A stretch of DNA of 64,000 bases from NCBI RefSeq assembly GCF_001704415.2, contig NW_017189763.1:62001-126000 (forward strand). Direction: 5' to 3'. Numbering within the stretch: position 1 is the stretch's first letter; every line of letters begins with the position of its first letter. Origin of the DNA: Capra hircus. Its lineage: Eukaryota; Chordata; Mammalia; Artiodactyla; Bovidae. This document shows positions 1-10,414 of this stretch, piece after piece. The notes beneath the pieces were generated by a model. The model made no database searches. It was not told the DNA's origin and saw nothing but the letters and a program-made list of their open reading frames with translations. The translations under genes were made by a program, and so were the position numbers.

Positions 1-329
1 AGGCTAATTACTTTAAAATATTGTAGTGGCTTTTGCCATACACTGACATGAATCAGCCATTGGTGATCATGTGTTACCCATCCTGAACTCCCCTCCCACC
101 TCCCTCCCCATCCCATCCCTTAGGGTCATTCCAGTGCACCAGCCCTCAGTACCCTGTCTCATGCATCGAACCTGAACTTGTGATCTATTTCACAGATGAT
201 AATATACATGTTTCAATGCTATTCTCTCAAATCATCCCACCCTCAACTTCTCCAACAGAGTCCAAAAGACTGTTTGTTGCATCTGTGTCTCTTTTGCTGT
301 CTCACATATAGGGTCATCGAACCATCTTT

Positions 330-3300
330 CTAAATTCCATATATATGTGTAAATAAACCGCATTGCTGCTTTTTCTTTCTGACTTAGTTTACTCTTTATA
401 ATAGGCTCCAGTTTAATCCTCCTCATTAGAACTGATTCAAATGTATTCTTTTTAATAGTTGAGTAATATTCCATTGTGTATATGTACCACTGCTTTCTTA
501 TCCATTCATCTGCCAGTGGACATCTAGGTTGCTTCCATATCATAGCTATTGTAAACAGTGAGGTGGTGAACACTGTGGTACACGTGCTTCTTTCAATTCT
601 GATTCCCTTGATGTGTAAGCTCAGCAGTGGGATTGTTGTGTCCTATGGCAGTTCTATTTAAGGAATCTCCACACTGCTCCCCATAGTGGCTGTATTAGTT
701 TGCATTCCCACCAACAGTGTAAGAGTATTCCCTTTTCTCCACACCCTCTCCAGCATTTATTGTTTGTAGAGATTTTGATAGCAGCCATTCTGACTGGTGT
801 GAGATGGTACTTCATTGTGCTTTTGACTTGCATTTCTCGGATAATGAGTGATGTTGAGCATCTTTCAATGTGTTTGCTGGCCATCTGTATATTTTCTTTG
901 GAGAAATGTCTGTTTAGTTTTTTGGCCCATTTTTTGATTGGGTCGTTTATTTTTCTGGCATTGAGCTGCAAGAGCTGCTTGTATATTTTTGAGATTGATT
1001 CTTTGTCAGTGGCTTCATTTGCTATTATTTTCTCCCATTCTGAAGGCTGTCTTTTCACCTTGCTTATAGTTTTCTTCATTGTGCAAAAGCTTTGAAGTTT
1101 AATTAGGTCCCATTTGTTTATTTTTGCTTTTATTTCCATTACTCTGGGAGGTGGGTTGTAGAGGATCTTGCTATGATTTATGTCAGGGAGAGTTTTGCCT
1201 ATGTTCTCCTCTAAGAGTTTTATAGGTCCTGGTCTTAGGTTTAGATTTTTAATCCATTTTGAGTTTATTTTTGTGTATGGTGTTAGAAAGTGTTCTAGTT
1301 TCATTCTTTTACAAGTGTTTGACCAGTTTTCCTAGCCCCACTTGATAAAGACATTGTCTTTAATCCATTATATATTCTTGCCTCCTTTGTCAAAGATAAG
1401 GTGTCCATAGGTGTGTGGATTTATCTCTGGGCTTTCTATTTTGTTCCATTGACTGTATTTCTATCTTTGTGCTAGTACCATCCTGTCTTGATGACTGTAG
1501 CTCTGTAGTATAGCCTGAAGTCAGGCAGGTTGATTCCTTCAGTTTCATTCTTCTTTCTCAAGATTGCTTTGGCTATTCGAGGTTTTTTGTATTTCCATAC
1601 AAATTGTGAAACTGTTTGTTCTGGTTCTCTGAAAAATACTGTTGTTAGCTTGATAGGGATTGCACTAAATCTATAGATTGCTTTGGGCAGTATACTCATG
1701 TTCACTATATTGATTCTTCTGATCCATGAACATGGTATATTTCTCCATCTATTAGTGTCCTCTTTGATTTCTTTCACCAGTGTTTTATAGTTTTCTATAT
1801 ATAGGTCTTTTGTTTCCTTAGGTCGATGTATTCCTAAGTATTTTATTCTTTTCATTGCAATGGTGAATGGAATTGTTTCCTTAATTTCTTTTTCTGTTTT
1901 ATCACTGTTAGTGTATACAAATACAAGGGATTTCTGTGTGTTAATTTTATATCCTGAAACTTTACTATATTGATTAGTGCTAGTAATTTTCTGGTGGAGA
2001 CTTTAGGGTTTTCAGATCCAACCAGTCCATCCTAAAGGAGATCAGCCCTGGCTGTTCTTTAGAAGGAATGATGTTAAAGCTGAAACTCCAATATTTTGGC
2101 CACCTCATGTGAAGAGTTGACTCATTGGAAAAGACTCTGATGCTGGGAGGGATTGGGGGCAGGAGGAAAAGGGAACGACAGACGATTAGATGGCTGGATG
2201 GCATCACCGACTCTATGGACATGAGTTTGAGTGAACTCTGGGAGATGGTGATGGACAGGGAGGCCTAGCATGCTGCAATTCATGGGGTTGCAAAGAGCCA
2301 GACACGACTGAGCGACTGAACTGAACTGAACCAAAGTAGAGGATCATGTCATCTGCAAATAGTGTGTTCTACTTCTTCTTTTCCAATATGGATTCTTTTA
2401 TTTCTTTTTCTTCTCTGATTGCTGTGGCCAAAACTCCAAAACTGTGTTGAATAGTAGTGGTGAGAGTGGGCACCCTTGTCTTGTTCCTGACTTTAGGGGA
2501 AATGCTTTCAATTTTTCACCATTGAGGATAATGTTTGCTGTGGGTTTATCATCCATGGTTTGTATCATGTTGAGGTATGTTCCTTCTCTGCCTGCTTTCT
2601 GGAGGATGTTTATCATAAATGGATGTTGAATTTTGTCAAAGGCTTTCTCTGCATATATTGTGATAATCATATGGCTTTTATTTTTCAATTTGTTAATGTG
2701 GTGCATCACATTGATTGATTTGCAAATATTGAAGAATCCTTGCATCCCTGGGATAAAACCCACTTGGTCATGATGTATGAACCTTTTAATATGTTGTTGG
2801 GTTTTGCTTGATAGAATTTTGTTAAGGATTTTTGCATCTATGTGCGTCAGTGACATTGGCCTGTGGTTTTCTTTTTCTGTGGCATCTTTGTCTAGTTTTG
2901 GTTTTAGGCTGATGGTGGCCTCATAGAATGAGTTTGAAAGTTTGCCTTCCTCTGCAATTTTCTGAAAGAGTTTGAGTACAATAGGTATTAGAGATTCTCT
3001 AAATTTTTGTAGAATTCAGCTGTGTAGCCATCTGGTCCTGAGATTTTTGTTGTTGTTGAATGATTTCTGATTATTGTTTCGATTTCCGTGCTTGTGATGG
3101 GTCTGTTAAGATTTTTTATTTCTTCCTGGTTCAGCTTTGGAAAGTTGTACTCTTCTAAGAATTTCTCCATTTCTTCCAAGTTGTTCATTTTATTGACATA
3201 TAATTGCTGATAGTAGTCTCTTATGATCCTTTGTATTTCTGTGCTGTGTTGTGATTTCTCAATTTTCATTTCTTTTTATTTATTTTTTAATTTGAATTTC

Positions 3301-4440
3301 GTCCCTTTGTTTCTTGATGAGTCTGGCTAATGGTTTGTCAATTTTATTTATCTTCTCAAATAACCAGCTTTTAGCTTTGTTTATTTTTGCTATAGTCACA
3401 TTTGTTTCTTTTTCATTTATTTCTGCACTATTTTTTATGATTTTTTTTCCTTCTACTAACCCTGGGGTCTTCATTTTTTTCTTTTGGCAGTTGCTTTAGG
3501 TGTAGAGTTACGTTATTTATTTGATTTTTCTTTTGTTTCTTGAGATAATCTTGAATTGCTATGAACCTTCCCCTTAGCACTGCTTTTACAAATCCCATAG
3601 GTTTTGGGTTGTTGTGTTTTCATTTTCTTTCTTTTCTAAGCATATTTTGATTTCTTTTTTGATTTCTTCCATGATTTGTTGGTTATTCAGAAGCATGTTG
3701 CTTAGCCTCCATATGTTTGTAGTTTTAATAGCTATTTTTCCTGTAGTTGACATCTAATCTTACCACATTGTTGTTAGAAAAGATACTTGAAATGATTTCC
3801 ATTTCTTTTTAATTTACCAAGGCTAGATTTATGGCCTACGATATGATCTATCCTGGAGAAGGTTCCATGTGCACTTGAGAAAAAGGTGAAATTAATTGCT
3901 TTGGTATGAAATGTCCTATAGGTATCAATTAGGTCTAACTGGTCCTTTGTGTAATTTAAAGTTTGTGTTTCCTTGCTAATTTTCTATTTAGTTGATCTAT
4001 TCATAGGTATGAGTAGGGTATTAAAGTCTCCCACTCTTATTGTATTACTGTTATTTTCCTCCTTCATACTTGTTAGCATTTGCCTTACATATTGTGGTGC
4101 TATGTTGTGTGCATATATATTTATAATTGTTATATCTTCTTCTTGGATTGATCCTTTGATCATGATGCAGTATCCTTCTTTGTCTCTTTTAAAGTCTATT
4201 TTTTCTGATATGATTATTACTTCTCCTGCTTTCTTTTGGTCTCCATTTGCATGAAATATCTTTTTCCAGCCCTTCACTTTCTGTCTATATGTGTCCTTTG
4301 TTTTGAGGTGGGTCTCTTGTAGACAGCATATATAGGGCGTCTTATTTTTATATCCACTCAGCCAGCCTTTGTCTTTTGGTTAAGGCATCCAATCCATTTA
4401 CATTTAAGGTAATTACTGATAAGTATGGTCCCCTTGCCAT
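330..4440 (-). pseudogene. L1-A ORF2 (endonuclease / reverse transcriptase), broken
   Basis: Remnant of L1 ORF2, which nicks target DNA and reverse-transcribes L1 RNA. The likely start ATG is at 4438-4440, the position homologous to the ATG of the other copies, and the ancestral stop is TAG at 330-332. Recognisable blocks are the endonuclease segment with VGDFN (3984-4277), RT segments (2398-2856 and 2988-3269), the FADD catalytic box at 2348-2359, the thumb region (1472-1855) and the C-terminal Cys-rich block with CWRGCGEK...HCWWEC (654-1304). Frameshifts and stops separate these blocks. A BovB fragment interrupts the RT domain right beside the FADD box. It cannot encode a working enzyme. 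Confidence 0.9.
2014..2331 (+). mobile_element. BovB 3-prime fragment inserted in L1-A ORF2
   Basis: About 318 bp matching only the last part of BovB, opposite in orientation to its L1 host. Translated on the plus strand it gives the BovB C-terminus (SNQSILKEIS-like start, then LQYFGHLM, LDGITDSMD and DREA), followed by the terminal gactgaactgaactgaa tail. It is extremely 5-prime truncated. It splits L1 sequence that is continuous in L1-B and L1-C (about 16,120 and 29,262). No clear target-site duplication is visible. Confidence 0.9.
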
Positions 4441-4487
4441 TTACTTTGTAGTTGGGTTCAAGTTTATAAACTTTCTGTGTTTCCTGT

Positions 4488-5422
4488 CTGGAGAAGATCC
4501 TTTAGCATTTGTTATAGAGCTGGTTTGGTGGTCCTGAATTCTCTCAGCCTTTGTCTGTAAAGATGTTGATTTCTCCTTCATATTTGAATGAAATCCTTGC
4601 TATGTACAGTAATCTGGGTTGTGTGTGTGTGTGTTGTTTTTTTTTTTTTCTTTCTTCCCATTAAGTATGCCCTGCCATTCCCTTTCTGGCCTGAAGAGTT
4701 TCTATTGAAAGGTCAGCTCTTATCCTTATGGTAATCCCCTTGTGTGTTATTTGCTGTTTTCCCCTTGCTGCTTTTAATGTTGGTTCTTTGTGTTTGATCT
4801 TTAATTTGATTAATATGTCCCTTGGAGTGTTTCGCTTTGGGTTTATTCTGTTTGGGACTCTCTGGATTTCTAGGACTTTGGTGGCTGTCTCCTTCCCCAT
4901 TTTAGGGAAGTTTTCAACTATTAACTCCAGAAGTATTTTCTCATGGTCTTTATTTTTGTCTTCTTCTGGGATTGCTATGATTCGAATGTTGGGGCGTTTA
5001 ACATTGTCCCAGAGGTCTCCGAGTTTGTTCTCATTTCTCTTAATTCTATTTTCCTCTCTGCCTCATTTATTTCCACCAGTCTATCTTCCACCTCACTTAT
5101 CTTATCTTTTGCCTCAGTTATTATACTGTTGTTTCCCTCCAGAGTGCTTTTGATCACATTTACTGCATTATTCATTATTATTATTATTAATTGACTCCTT
5201 TTTACTTCTTGTAGGTGCTTTGTTAAACTTTTCTTGCATGTTCTCTATCCTTGTCTCCAGACTATTATCTGTAACTCCATTTTGTTTTCAAGAATTTAGA
5301 TCATTTTTATTATCATTATTCTAAATTCTTTTCAGGTAGACTCCCTATCTTCTCCTCTTTTGTTTGGTTTGGTGGGTATTTTTCATGTTCCTTTACCTGC
5401 GAGTATTTCTCTGCCTTTTCAT
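4488..5422 (-). pseudogene. L1-A ORF1 (RNA-binding chaperone), broken
   Basis: L1 ORF1 remnant lying directly upstream of ORF2 with a gap of about 50 bp. L1 ORF1p is a trimeric coiled-coil RNA-binding protein that coats L1 RNA. The start ATG at 5420-5422 matches the start used by L1-B. The N-terminal PPNQTKEEKIGSLPEK block is readable in 5316-5534, the coiled-coil heptad region in 4975-5175, and the C-terminal nucleic-acid-binding part in 4661-4900. These blocks fall in different frames, so the gene is dead. The ancestral stop has mutated (CTA on the plus strand in L1-B, CTG here). A GT microsatellite plus T-run at 4618-4649 has expanded within the C-terminal part. Confidence 0.82.
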
Positions 5423-5960
5423 CTCTTTTAGATTGCTGTCTTTGAGGTGGCCTTTCTGTATGCTGGAAGTTTGTGGTTCTTCTTAATTGTGGAGGTTCCT
5501 CCCTGTGGGTGGTGTGGGACAAGTGGCTTGTCAAGGTTTCCTGGTTAGGGAAGCTTATGTCGGTGTTCTAGTCCATGCAGCTGAATGTCTTCTCTCTGGA
5601 GTGGAATGAAGTGTCCAGTAGTGAGTTTTGAGGTTTCTGTGGGTTTGGTGTGACTATTGGCCGCCTGCATTTTAATGCTCAGTGCTATATTCCTGTGTTG
5701 TTGGTGAATTAGCTTGGTATGTCTTGCTCTGAAACTTGTTGACTCTACGGTGGTGTTTGGTTTCAGCACAGATTTGGAGGCTTTTGGATGAGTTCTTGTT
5801 GATTAACGTTCCCTGGAGTCAGGAGTTTACTAGAGTTCTCAAGTTTTTATTTAAGCCTCCTGCCTCTGGTTTTCAGTCTTATTCTTACAGTAGGCTCAAG
5901 ACTTCTACATCCATACAGCACAGATGGTAAAACATCCAGGTTAATGGAGAAAAGATTATC

Positions 5961-6395
5961 CACAGTGAGGGACACTCAAAGAGGTTTACAGAGTTAATTG
6001 GAGAAGAGAAGAGGGAGCAGTGAGATAGAGGTAACCAGGAGGAAAAGAGGGGTAATCAAAAGGGGCAAGAGCAAGCTAGCCAGTAATCAATTCCCTATGC
6101 ACTTTCCACAATTTGGAACACTCAGAGAGGTTCACGGAGTTACATGGAGAAGAGAAGAGGGAGGAATGAGATAGATGCGACCAGGAGGAGAAGAGAGGGA
6201 GTCAAAAGGAGAGAGACAGATCTAGCCAGTAATCAGTTGTCTAAGTGTTCTCCACAGCTCAGAACACCCAGAGATTAAAACAGTTAGGTAGAGAAGAGAA
6301 GGGTGAAGGATATGATATATCTGACCTAGGGGAGAAAAAGGAGAGTCAAAAGGGAAGAGAGCAATCAAGCCAGTAATCACACTCCTAAGTAAAAA
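5961..6395 (-). repeat. Three tandem ~140-bp units in L1-A 5-prime UTR
   Basis: Three diverged direct repeats starting near 5961, 6117 and 6253. Each has the same order of landmarks on the plus strand: a CACAGT-like start, an AGAGGTTCAC-like segment, GAGAAGAGAAG, a purine-rich run, then TAGCCAGTAATCA. The same three units occur at the homologous place in L1-B (19,736-20,168) and L1-C (32,881-33,315), so the triplication belongs to the family. Confidence 0.8.
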
Positions 6396-6482
6396 TGGGT
6401 ACTGAAGATTGGATTCTTAAAGGTACAAAATTGATAACAAATATCAGAAAGGAATGATTAAAAATCTAGAGTAGAGGTTAGA

Positions 6483-6700
6483 CTCTCCAGGTTTGATGCA
6501 TGATACTGGATGCTTGGGGCCGGTGCAATGAGACGACCCAGAGGGATGGTATGGGGAGGGAGGAGGGAGGGGGGTTCAGGATGGGGAACATGTGTATACC
6601 GGTGGTGGATTCATGTTGATGTATGGCAAAACCAATACAATATTGTAAAGTAATTAACCTCCACTTAAAATAAATAAATGTATATTTTTTAAAAATACAG
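6483..6700 (+). mobile_element. L1_BT 3-prime end inserted in L1-A leader
   Basis: About 218 bp of L1_BT 3-prime UTR on the plus strand, starting in the CCAGGTTTGATGCATGATAC segment, passing through the G-rich GGGAGGGAGGAGGGAGGGGGG tract and ending in an A-rich tail near 6700. It interrupts leader sequence that is continuous in L1-C around 33,410. It is opposite in direction to its host and severely 5-prime truncated, as is common for L1. The target-site duplication is obscured by A-rich flanks. Confidence 0.85.
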
Positions 6701-8424
6701 TATTAAAAAAACAAAACACAATCACAAAAAATATAAAAAAACATATATATGAAATTTGCTTTAAAAATGAGGTCTTTTTGCAAGGTAATAGTAGGTTATA
6801 AAATTGAAAATTAAAGGAGTAATAAAGAACCTAAAAATAAAAAATAAATAAAAATTTTAAAATGATAATAGTAAAATATATCTTGGAATTTCTCTGGAGC
6901 TCTTGAGGACAGTGTGGGTCTGTTTAGTTTCAGATAGTTCCTTGTTCCAGCTTATACTTCTTCTCAAGGTCTATAGGCCCCTTCCAATGTAGTCAATACT
7001 AACTATAGGGTTTTAATCTGTTGTATCTGTCACTTCCAAAGTGGTTCCCTCTTCTTTGTTTATTTTGGCTTCCTCTGTTTGCAAGTCTCTTCAGTGTCTA
7101 ATTTCTGACCTGACACAAGGGGGTGAATGTGGCCACTTATTTAGGCTCGCTTGTTCAGTTGTGCTGTGCAGAGGGAGGAACATTTCAAACAAATATAACT
7201 GGTGTGTGTGGGGAGTGCTCACAGTGTCTGGGCCACAGTGGGTTCCTTCTGCTCACAGCGTGTGTGCTTTCTTGTTCTACACAGCTCAGGGTTCCAGGTT
7301 GTTCTGCAGGGGAACTCTCCAAAGCAAGCCCTAGGTTGCATGAACTTCCCAAGTCTAAGCTGCTCAGGTTCAGGTTCTTGGGTACTCCACAAAGGCACAG
7401 ACTCAGTTGTTTCTGTGTTTTGTGTCCTTTTCAGGTCTGAGCAGCTCAGGTGACCAGATGCTTGACAAGCACACTCTCCCAGGTGTACGGTGCGTCTTAT
7501 CACCTCCCTGGTCCTGGATGCTCAGTTTCCTGGGGGCACAGTGAGAGCACCATCTCAGGTGTGCTGTGTGCCTCCTCTGGGGATTTGATCTCTGACTGTG
7601 ACCCTCCTGGAGGATGTCAACCGTCCAGGATTCCAAGAAGACTTGGTTAGCAACTGGGAGCCTGCTCACAGTTTGCTAGAGGATGACTTCTCTCAACATG
7701 CCATCGAGATTACCCCTCGCCTTCCAGCTCTGGCTGCCGCCCACCTGCCTCTCTGCTTCTGGTGGGGGTAGGGGCCAGTGTGCATCTGGCTAACTCTCCT
7801 CTTGTATTCGCTCAGTCCTTTGTTCTGTGAGCAGGCATGGCAGTGCCTTAGGTTATAGCTTTTTACAGGAAAGTTCTCTCTCTCTCTCTTTTTTTTTTCC
7901 TCTCTCTGACTAACCCACGGTTTGAGTTGCTATCTCACATTACCTCCTTCAGATTGTCCTCAGGGTATTCAGGCCCAATGCTTCATAGGCATGAAACCCA
8001 CGCTTCCCTGTTCAGTCCCCGCTCGTTCCTGGTGGACATGAGCGTCTGGGCTACTTCTATGCTTGGAGTGGCATTAGGCACATATTCTGTTTTTTGGTGT
8101 TTTTTTTTTTTTCCACTCCCAGATATGTTGCCCTCTGACATTCCAAAACTACCCACAGACCCACCAGTGAGAGGGTTTCCTGGTGTTTGTAAACTTCTCC
8201 TCCACAACTCCCTCCCCAGGATGGGTCTCCATCCCTAACTCTTTTGTCTCTCTTGTTATCTTTTATATTTTGTCCTACATCTTTTTGAAGACAATAGGCT
8301 GCATTTTGGGTGCCTGGTGTCCTCTACCAGAATTTAGAAGTTGTATTGTGGAATTTGGTCAGCATTCAATTGATCTTGTGATGAAAATATGGGGGAGAAA
8401 GTGATCTTCCAATCCTATTCCTCT

Positions 8425-8432
8425 GCCATCTT
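8425..8432 (-). promoter_or_regulatory. AAGATGGC (YY1-like) motif at L1-A 5-prime end
   Basis: On the minus strand AAGATGGC lies about 13 bases inside the L1 5-prime end. A YY1 site of this core positions transcription starts in primate L1; its role in ruminant L1 is inferred. L1-C has the same octamer at 35,085-35,092, and L1-B has a one-base variant at 21,806-21,813. Confidence 0.5.
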
Positions 8433-8444
8433 AGGACCACCTCC

Positions 8445-10205
8445 TCTCTATTACTTTTAAATTAGGACACTACTCCAGATCATTTTGCCTTACCTTCCTT
8501 CATTTTATTTGCAAAATATTGAAAATACTGCTTACTTTCCTTAAGAAGGAGAATCATAATACTCATATAGTTTTTATTGTCTTTCTCTCCTTAACTTACT
8601 ACATTATAGTACTTACTATTTTATAATGTTCTTTAAGTGATACATTGTCTTTCTGATAGCCTTATTTCTGTAATTAAAACATATATACATAAAATCATTA
8701 GCCAGTTTTGGAGGAGGTGAGTCAATAAACATTTAAGTTGTAATTTTTCCTCTGTTGAATTTTTTGCAGCTTAATAAATTCACATATGTGAGTTTAATTC
8801 CATCAAACAAGGGTTTACAGTAAATCATGCAAAGGATCAAAAAGAAATATAATGACTCCTTACTCTGGTCAATATATGATTTAACATCTGGTTAATATCC
8901 TAGTTAAAATCCTAGTATCCCAGATTTAATATCTGGTTAATATATTAGAATGTATTTGATAAATTAGATTAAAGATTCTCTAACATTTGAAGAAATTTAT
9001 TATATTTTAGAACTTATGGACAATAACCACTGCCATTAAAATAGAAGAAAACCTCTGTAGGCTGAAGTTTTCCATTTAAGCTATTATATCAGTGCTGTAA
9101 AATTAAGAGGTTAGGGGGATAGCAGTATAGAACTAGATGTTGAAAGAAGATGCATATATAACTTTCTGAAGGTTATAATTTTTATTGTTTCATCATACTC
9201 TTTTTATTTCATATCTTTTTTAAAATCACATTTCAGAAGAGATATAATGAAATCTGAAAAAGTCCAGGGAAGATAAATAAATCAAATCAAAGGGATATAA
9301 AAATAGATTTTATGAAGAAAAGTTAAAGAATTTAGTGTAGTTTAGTGGTGGAGGTGTAATTAATTATTATTGTAATGTAGAACTTTAAAAATTATACAGA
9401 AAGACTGTTGAACAATTTACAAGAAAATAGTAAAGAACTGTGTTTAAATGAAAACTAGAGCACTTGATTTATCCATAACTTGGAATATATGATCAGAACT
9501 AGCTATTGAGCAAGGTAATATACTTTATTTTGATATCTTAAACCATCTCTTGCATAATAAATAGTCAAGCCTGATGTAAGAAGTAAAAACAAATTTTTCT
9601 CTTAAGTATCTTCCCAAATATATTATTGCATAGTTTTTAGTGTGGACTTTAAAACCTGTGTCTAAACAGTACTTATCTGCACATTACATATTGCTTAGGA
9701 AGAAAGCATAACTTTTCCACATCTATACAGTGATGTTAAGGAGTGATTTATGTAACAGTGACAGGGATATGGAGAGAAAGCTAGTTAGTTTCAAAGTGGA
9801 AAAGAGTTAAGTTACTCAAAGGCCCAGATCACTTGCCATTAGGGATGATTCATTAAATGATTTGAAGAATAAACAGTCATATGAATCACATTTCTCAAAT
9901 TTCATGTACATTAATCAAAATCTCTCTGGACTGGAAATTTCTGGTTCCATTCCTAAGAATATAAGGTGGCTTCTGCCATCTAGTGAACACCATCAGATTT
10001 CTTACAAGTATTTCTTATATATTCTTGGTTTTGGAAAACAGAAATCAAATCATTATTAGAACTTGGTAAGTTACTTGCAGTACTGTATTTGTTTATATTG
10101 ATCAGAATTACGTTTTTCCTTTTAAATAAGAGTTTCTGCTTATTTTGGTCACTCCACAGGGGCAGAACAAGTTCCCCACCCTCCACCTTTGAATTCAGTC
10201 CTGAT
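8445..10205. other. AT-rich low-repeat interval
   Basis: About 1.8 kb with no recognisable transposon protein, no long frame and no RNA gene. The only internal structure I noticed is a diverged 21-base duplication (8878-8898 and 8923-8943, period 45). It may hold old, unrecognised repeats. No exon or promoter is supported. Confidence 0.6.
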
Positions 10206-10414
10206 GTAGGTGGCACCAGTAGTAAAGAACCCGCCTGCCAATGCAGGAGACATAAGAGAAGTGGATTTGAACCCAGGCTCTGGAAGATCCCCTGGAGGAG
10301 GGTATGGCAACCCACTCCAGTATTTTCACCTGGATAATCCCATGGACAGAAGGGCCTGGCAGGCTGCAGTCCATAGGGTCACAAAGAGTCAGGCATGACT
10401 GAAGTGACTTAGCA
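10206..10414 (+). mobile_element. Bov-tA SINE
   Basis: Non-autonomous SINE of about 209 bp. It has a tRNA-derived head (TGGCACCAGTAGTAAAGAACC, then CCTGCCAATGCAGGAGAC), the GAAGATCCCCTGGAGGAGGG linker, then the BovB-like tail ending GACTGAAGTGACTTAGCA. The B-box region (GATTTGAACCC) is still readable. Bov-tA SINEs are thought to be moved by BovB machinery through the shared tail. No convincing target-site duplication. Confidence 0.9.

Larger units (their letters stand above)
1..8444 (-). mobile_element. L1-A: near full-length L1 (L1_BT type), 3-prime tail cut by window start
   Basis: Autonomous non-LTR retrotransposon on the minus strand. Read on the reverse complement, it runs from a 5-prime end at about 8444 through a 5-prime UTR of about 3 kb, ORF1, ORF2 and a short 3-prime UTR that leaves the window at position 1, so its poly-A and target-site duplication cannot be seen. 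The 5-prime terminus carries the AAGATGGC motif next to GGTCCTAAG, shared with the two other long L1s here. Two younger scraps sit inside it: a BovB 3-prime end at 2014-2331 and an L1 3-prime end at about 6483-6700. ORF1 and ORF2 are both broken. Family assignment rests on the proteins and on 3-prime UTR similarity to the other copies in the window. Confidence 0.93.
5423..8444 (-). other. L1-A 5-prime UTR / promoter region
   Basis: Untranslated leader of L1-A, collinear with the leaders of L1-B and L1-C. From ORF1 outward it holds a segment of about 530 bp, a triplicated unit of about 140 bp (5961-6395), an AT-rich stretch, a lower-AT block with several short frames in both directions, a TC/T-rich tract at about 7878-7905, and the 5-prime terminus. 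An unrelated L1 3-prime scrap sits in the AT-rich stretch. Short frames here (for example 7041-7334 plus and 7219-7503 minus) resemble no protein I know and are probably chance. Confidence 0.8.

Noticed and set aside
232..1855. Reading frames on the minus strand as possible host genes
   Set aside because: They are blocks of L1 ORF2 in different frames, matching the other L1 copies in order and content.
5961..6395. CRISPR-like array or satellite
   Set aside because: Units are about 140 bp, directly adjacent without unique spacers, diverged, and located inside an L1 leader in a mammalian genome.
7041..7669. Several overlapping frames of 66-105 codons as a small gene cluster
   Set aside because: They lie in the L1-A leader, overlap on both strands, share no motif and are not kept intact in L1-B or L1-C.
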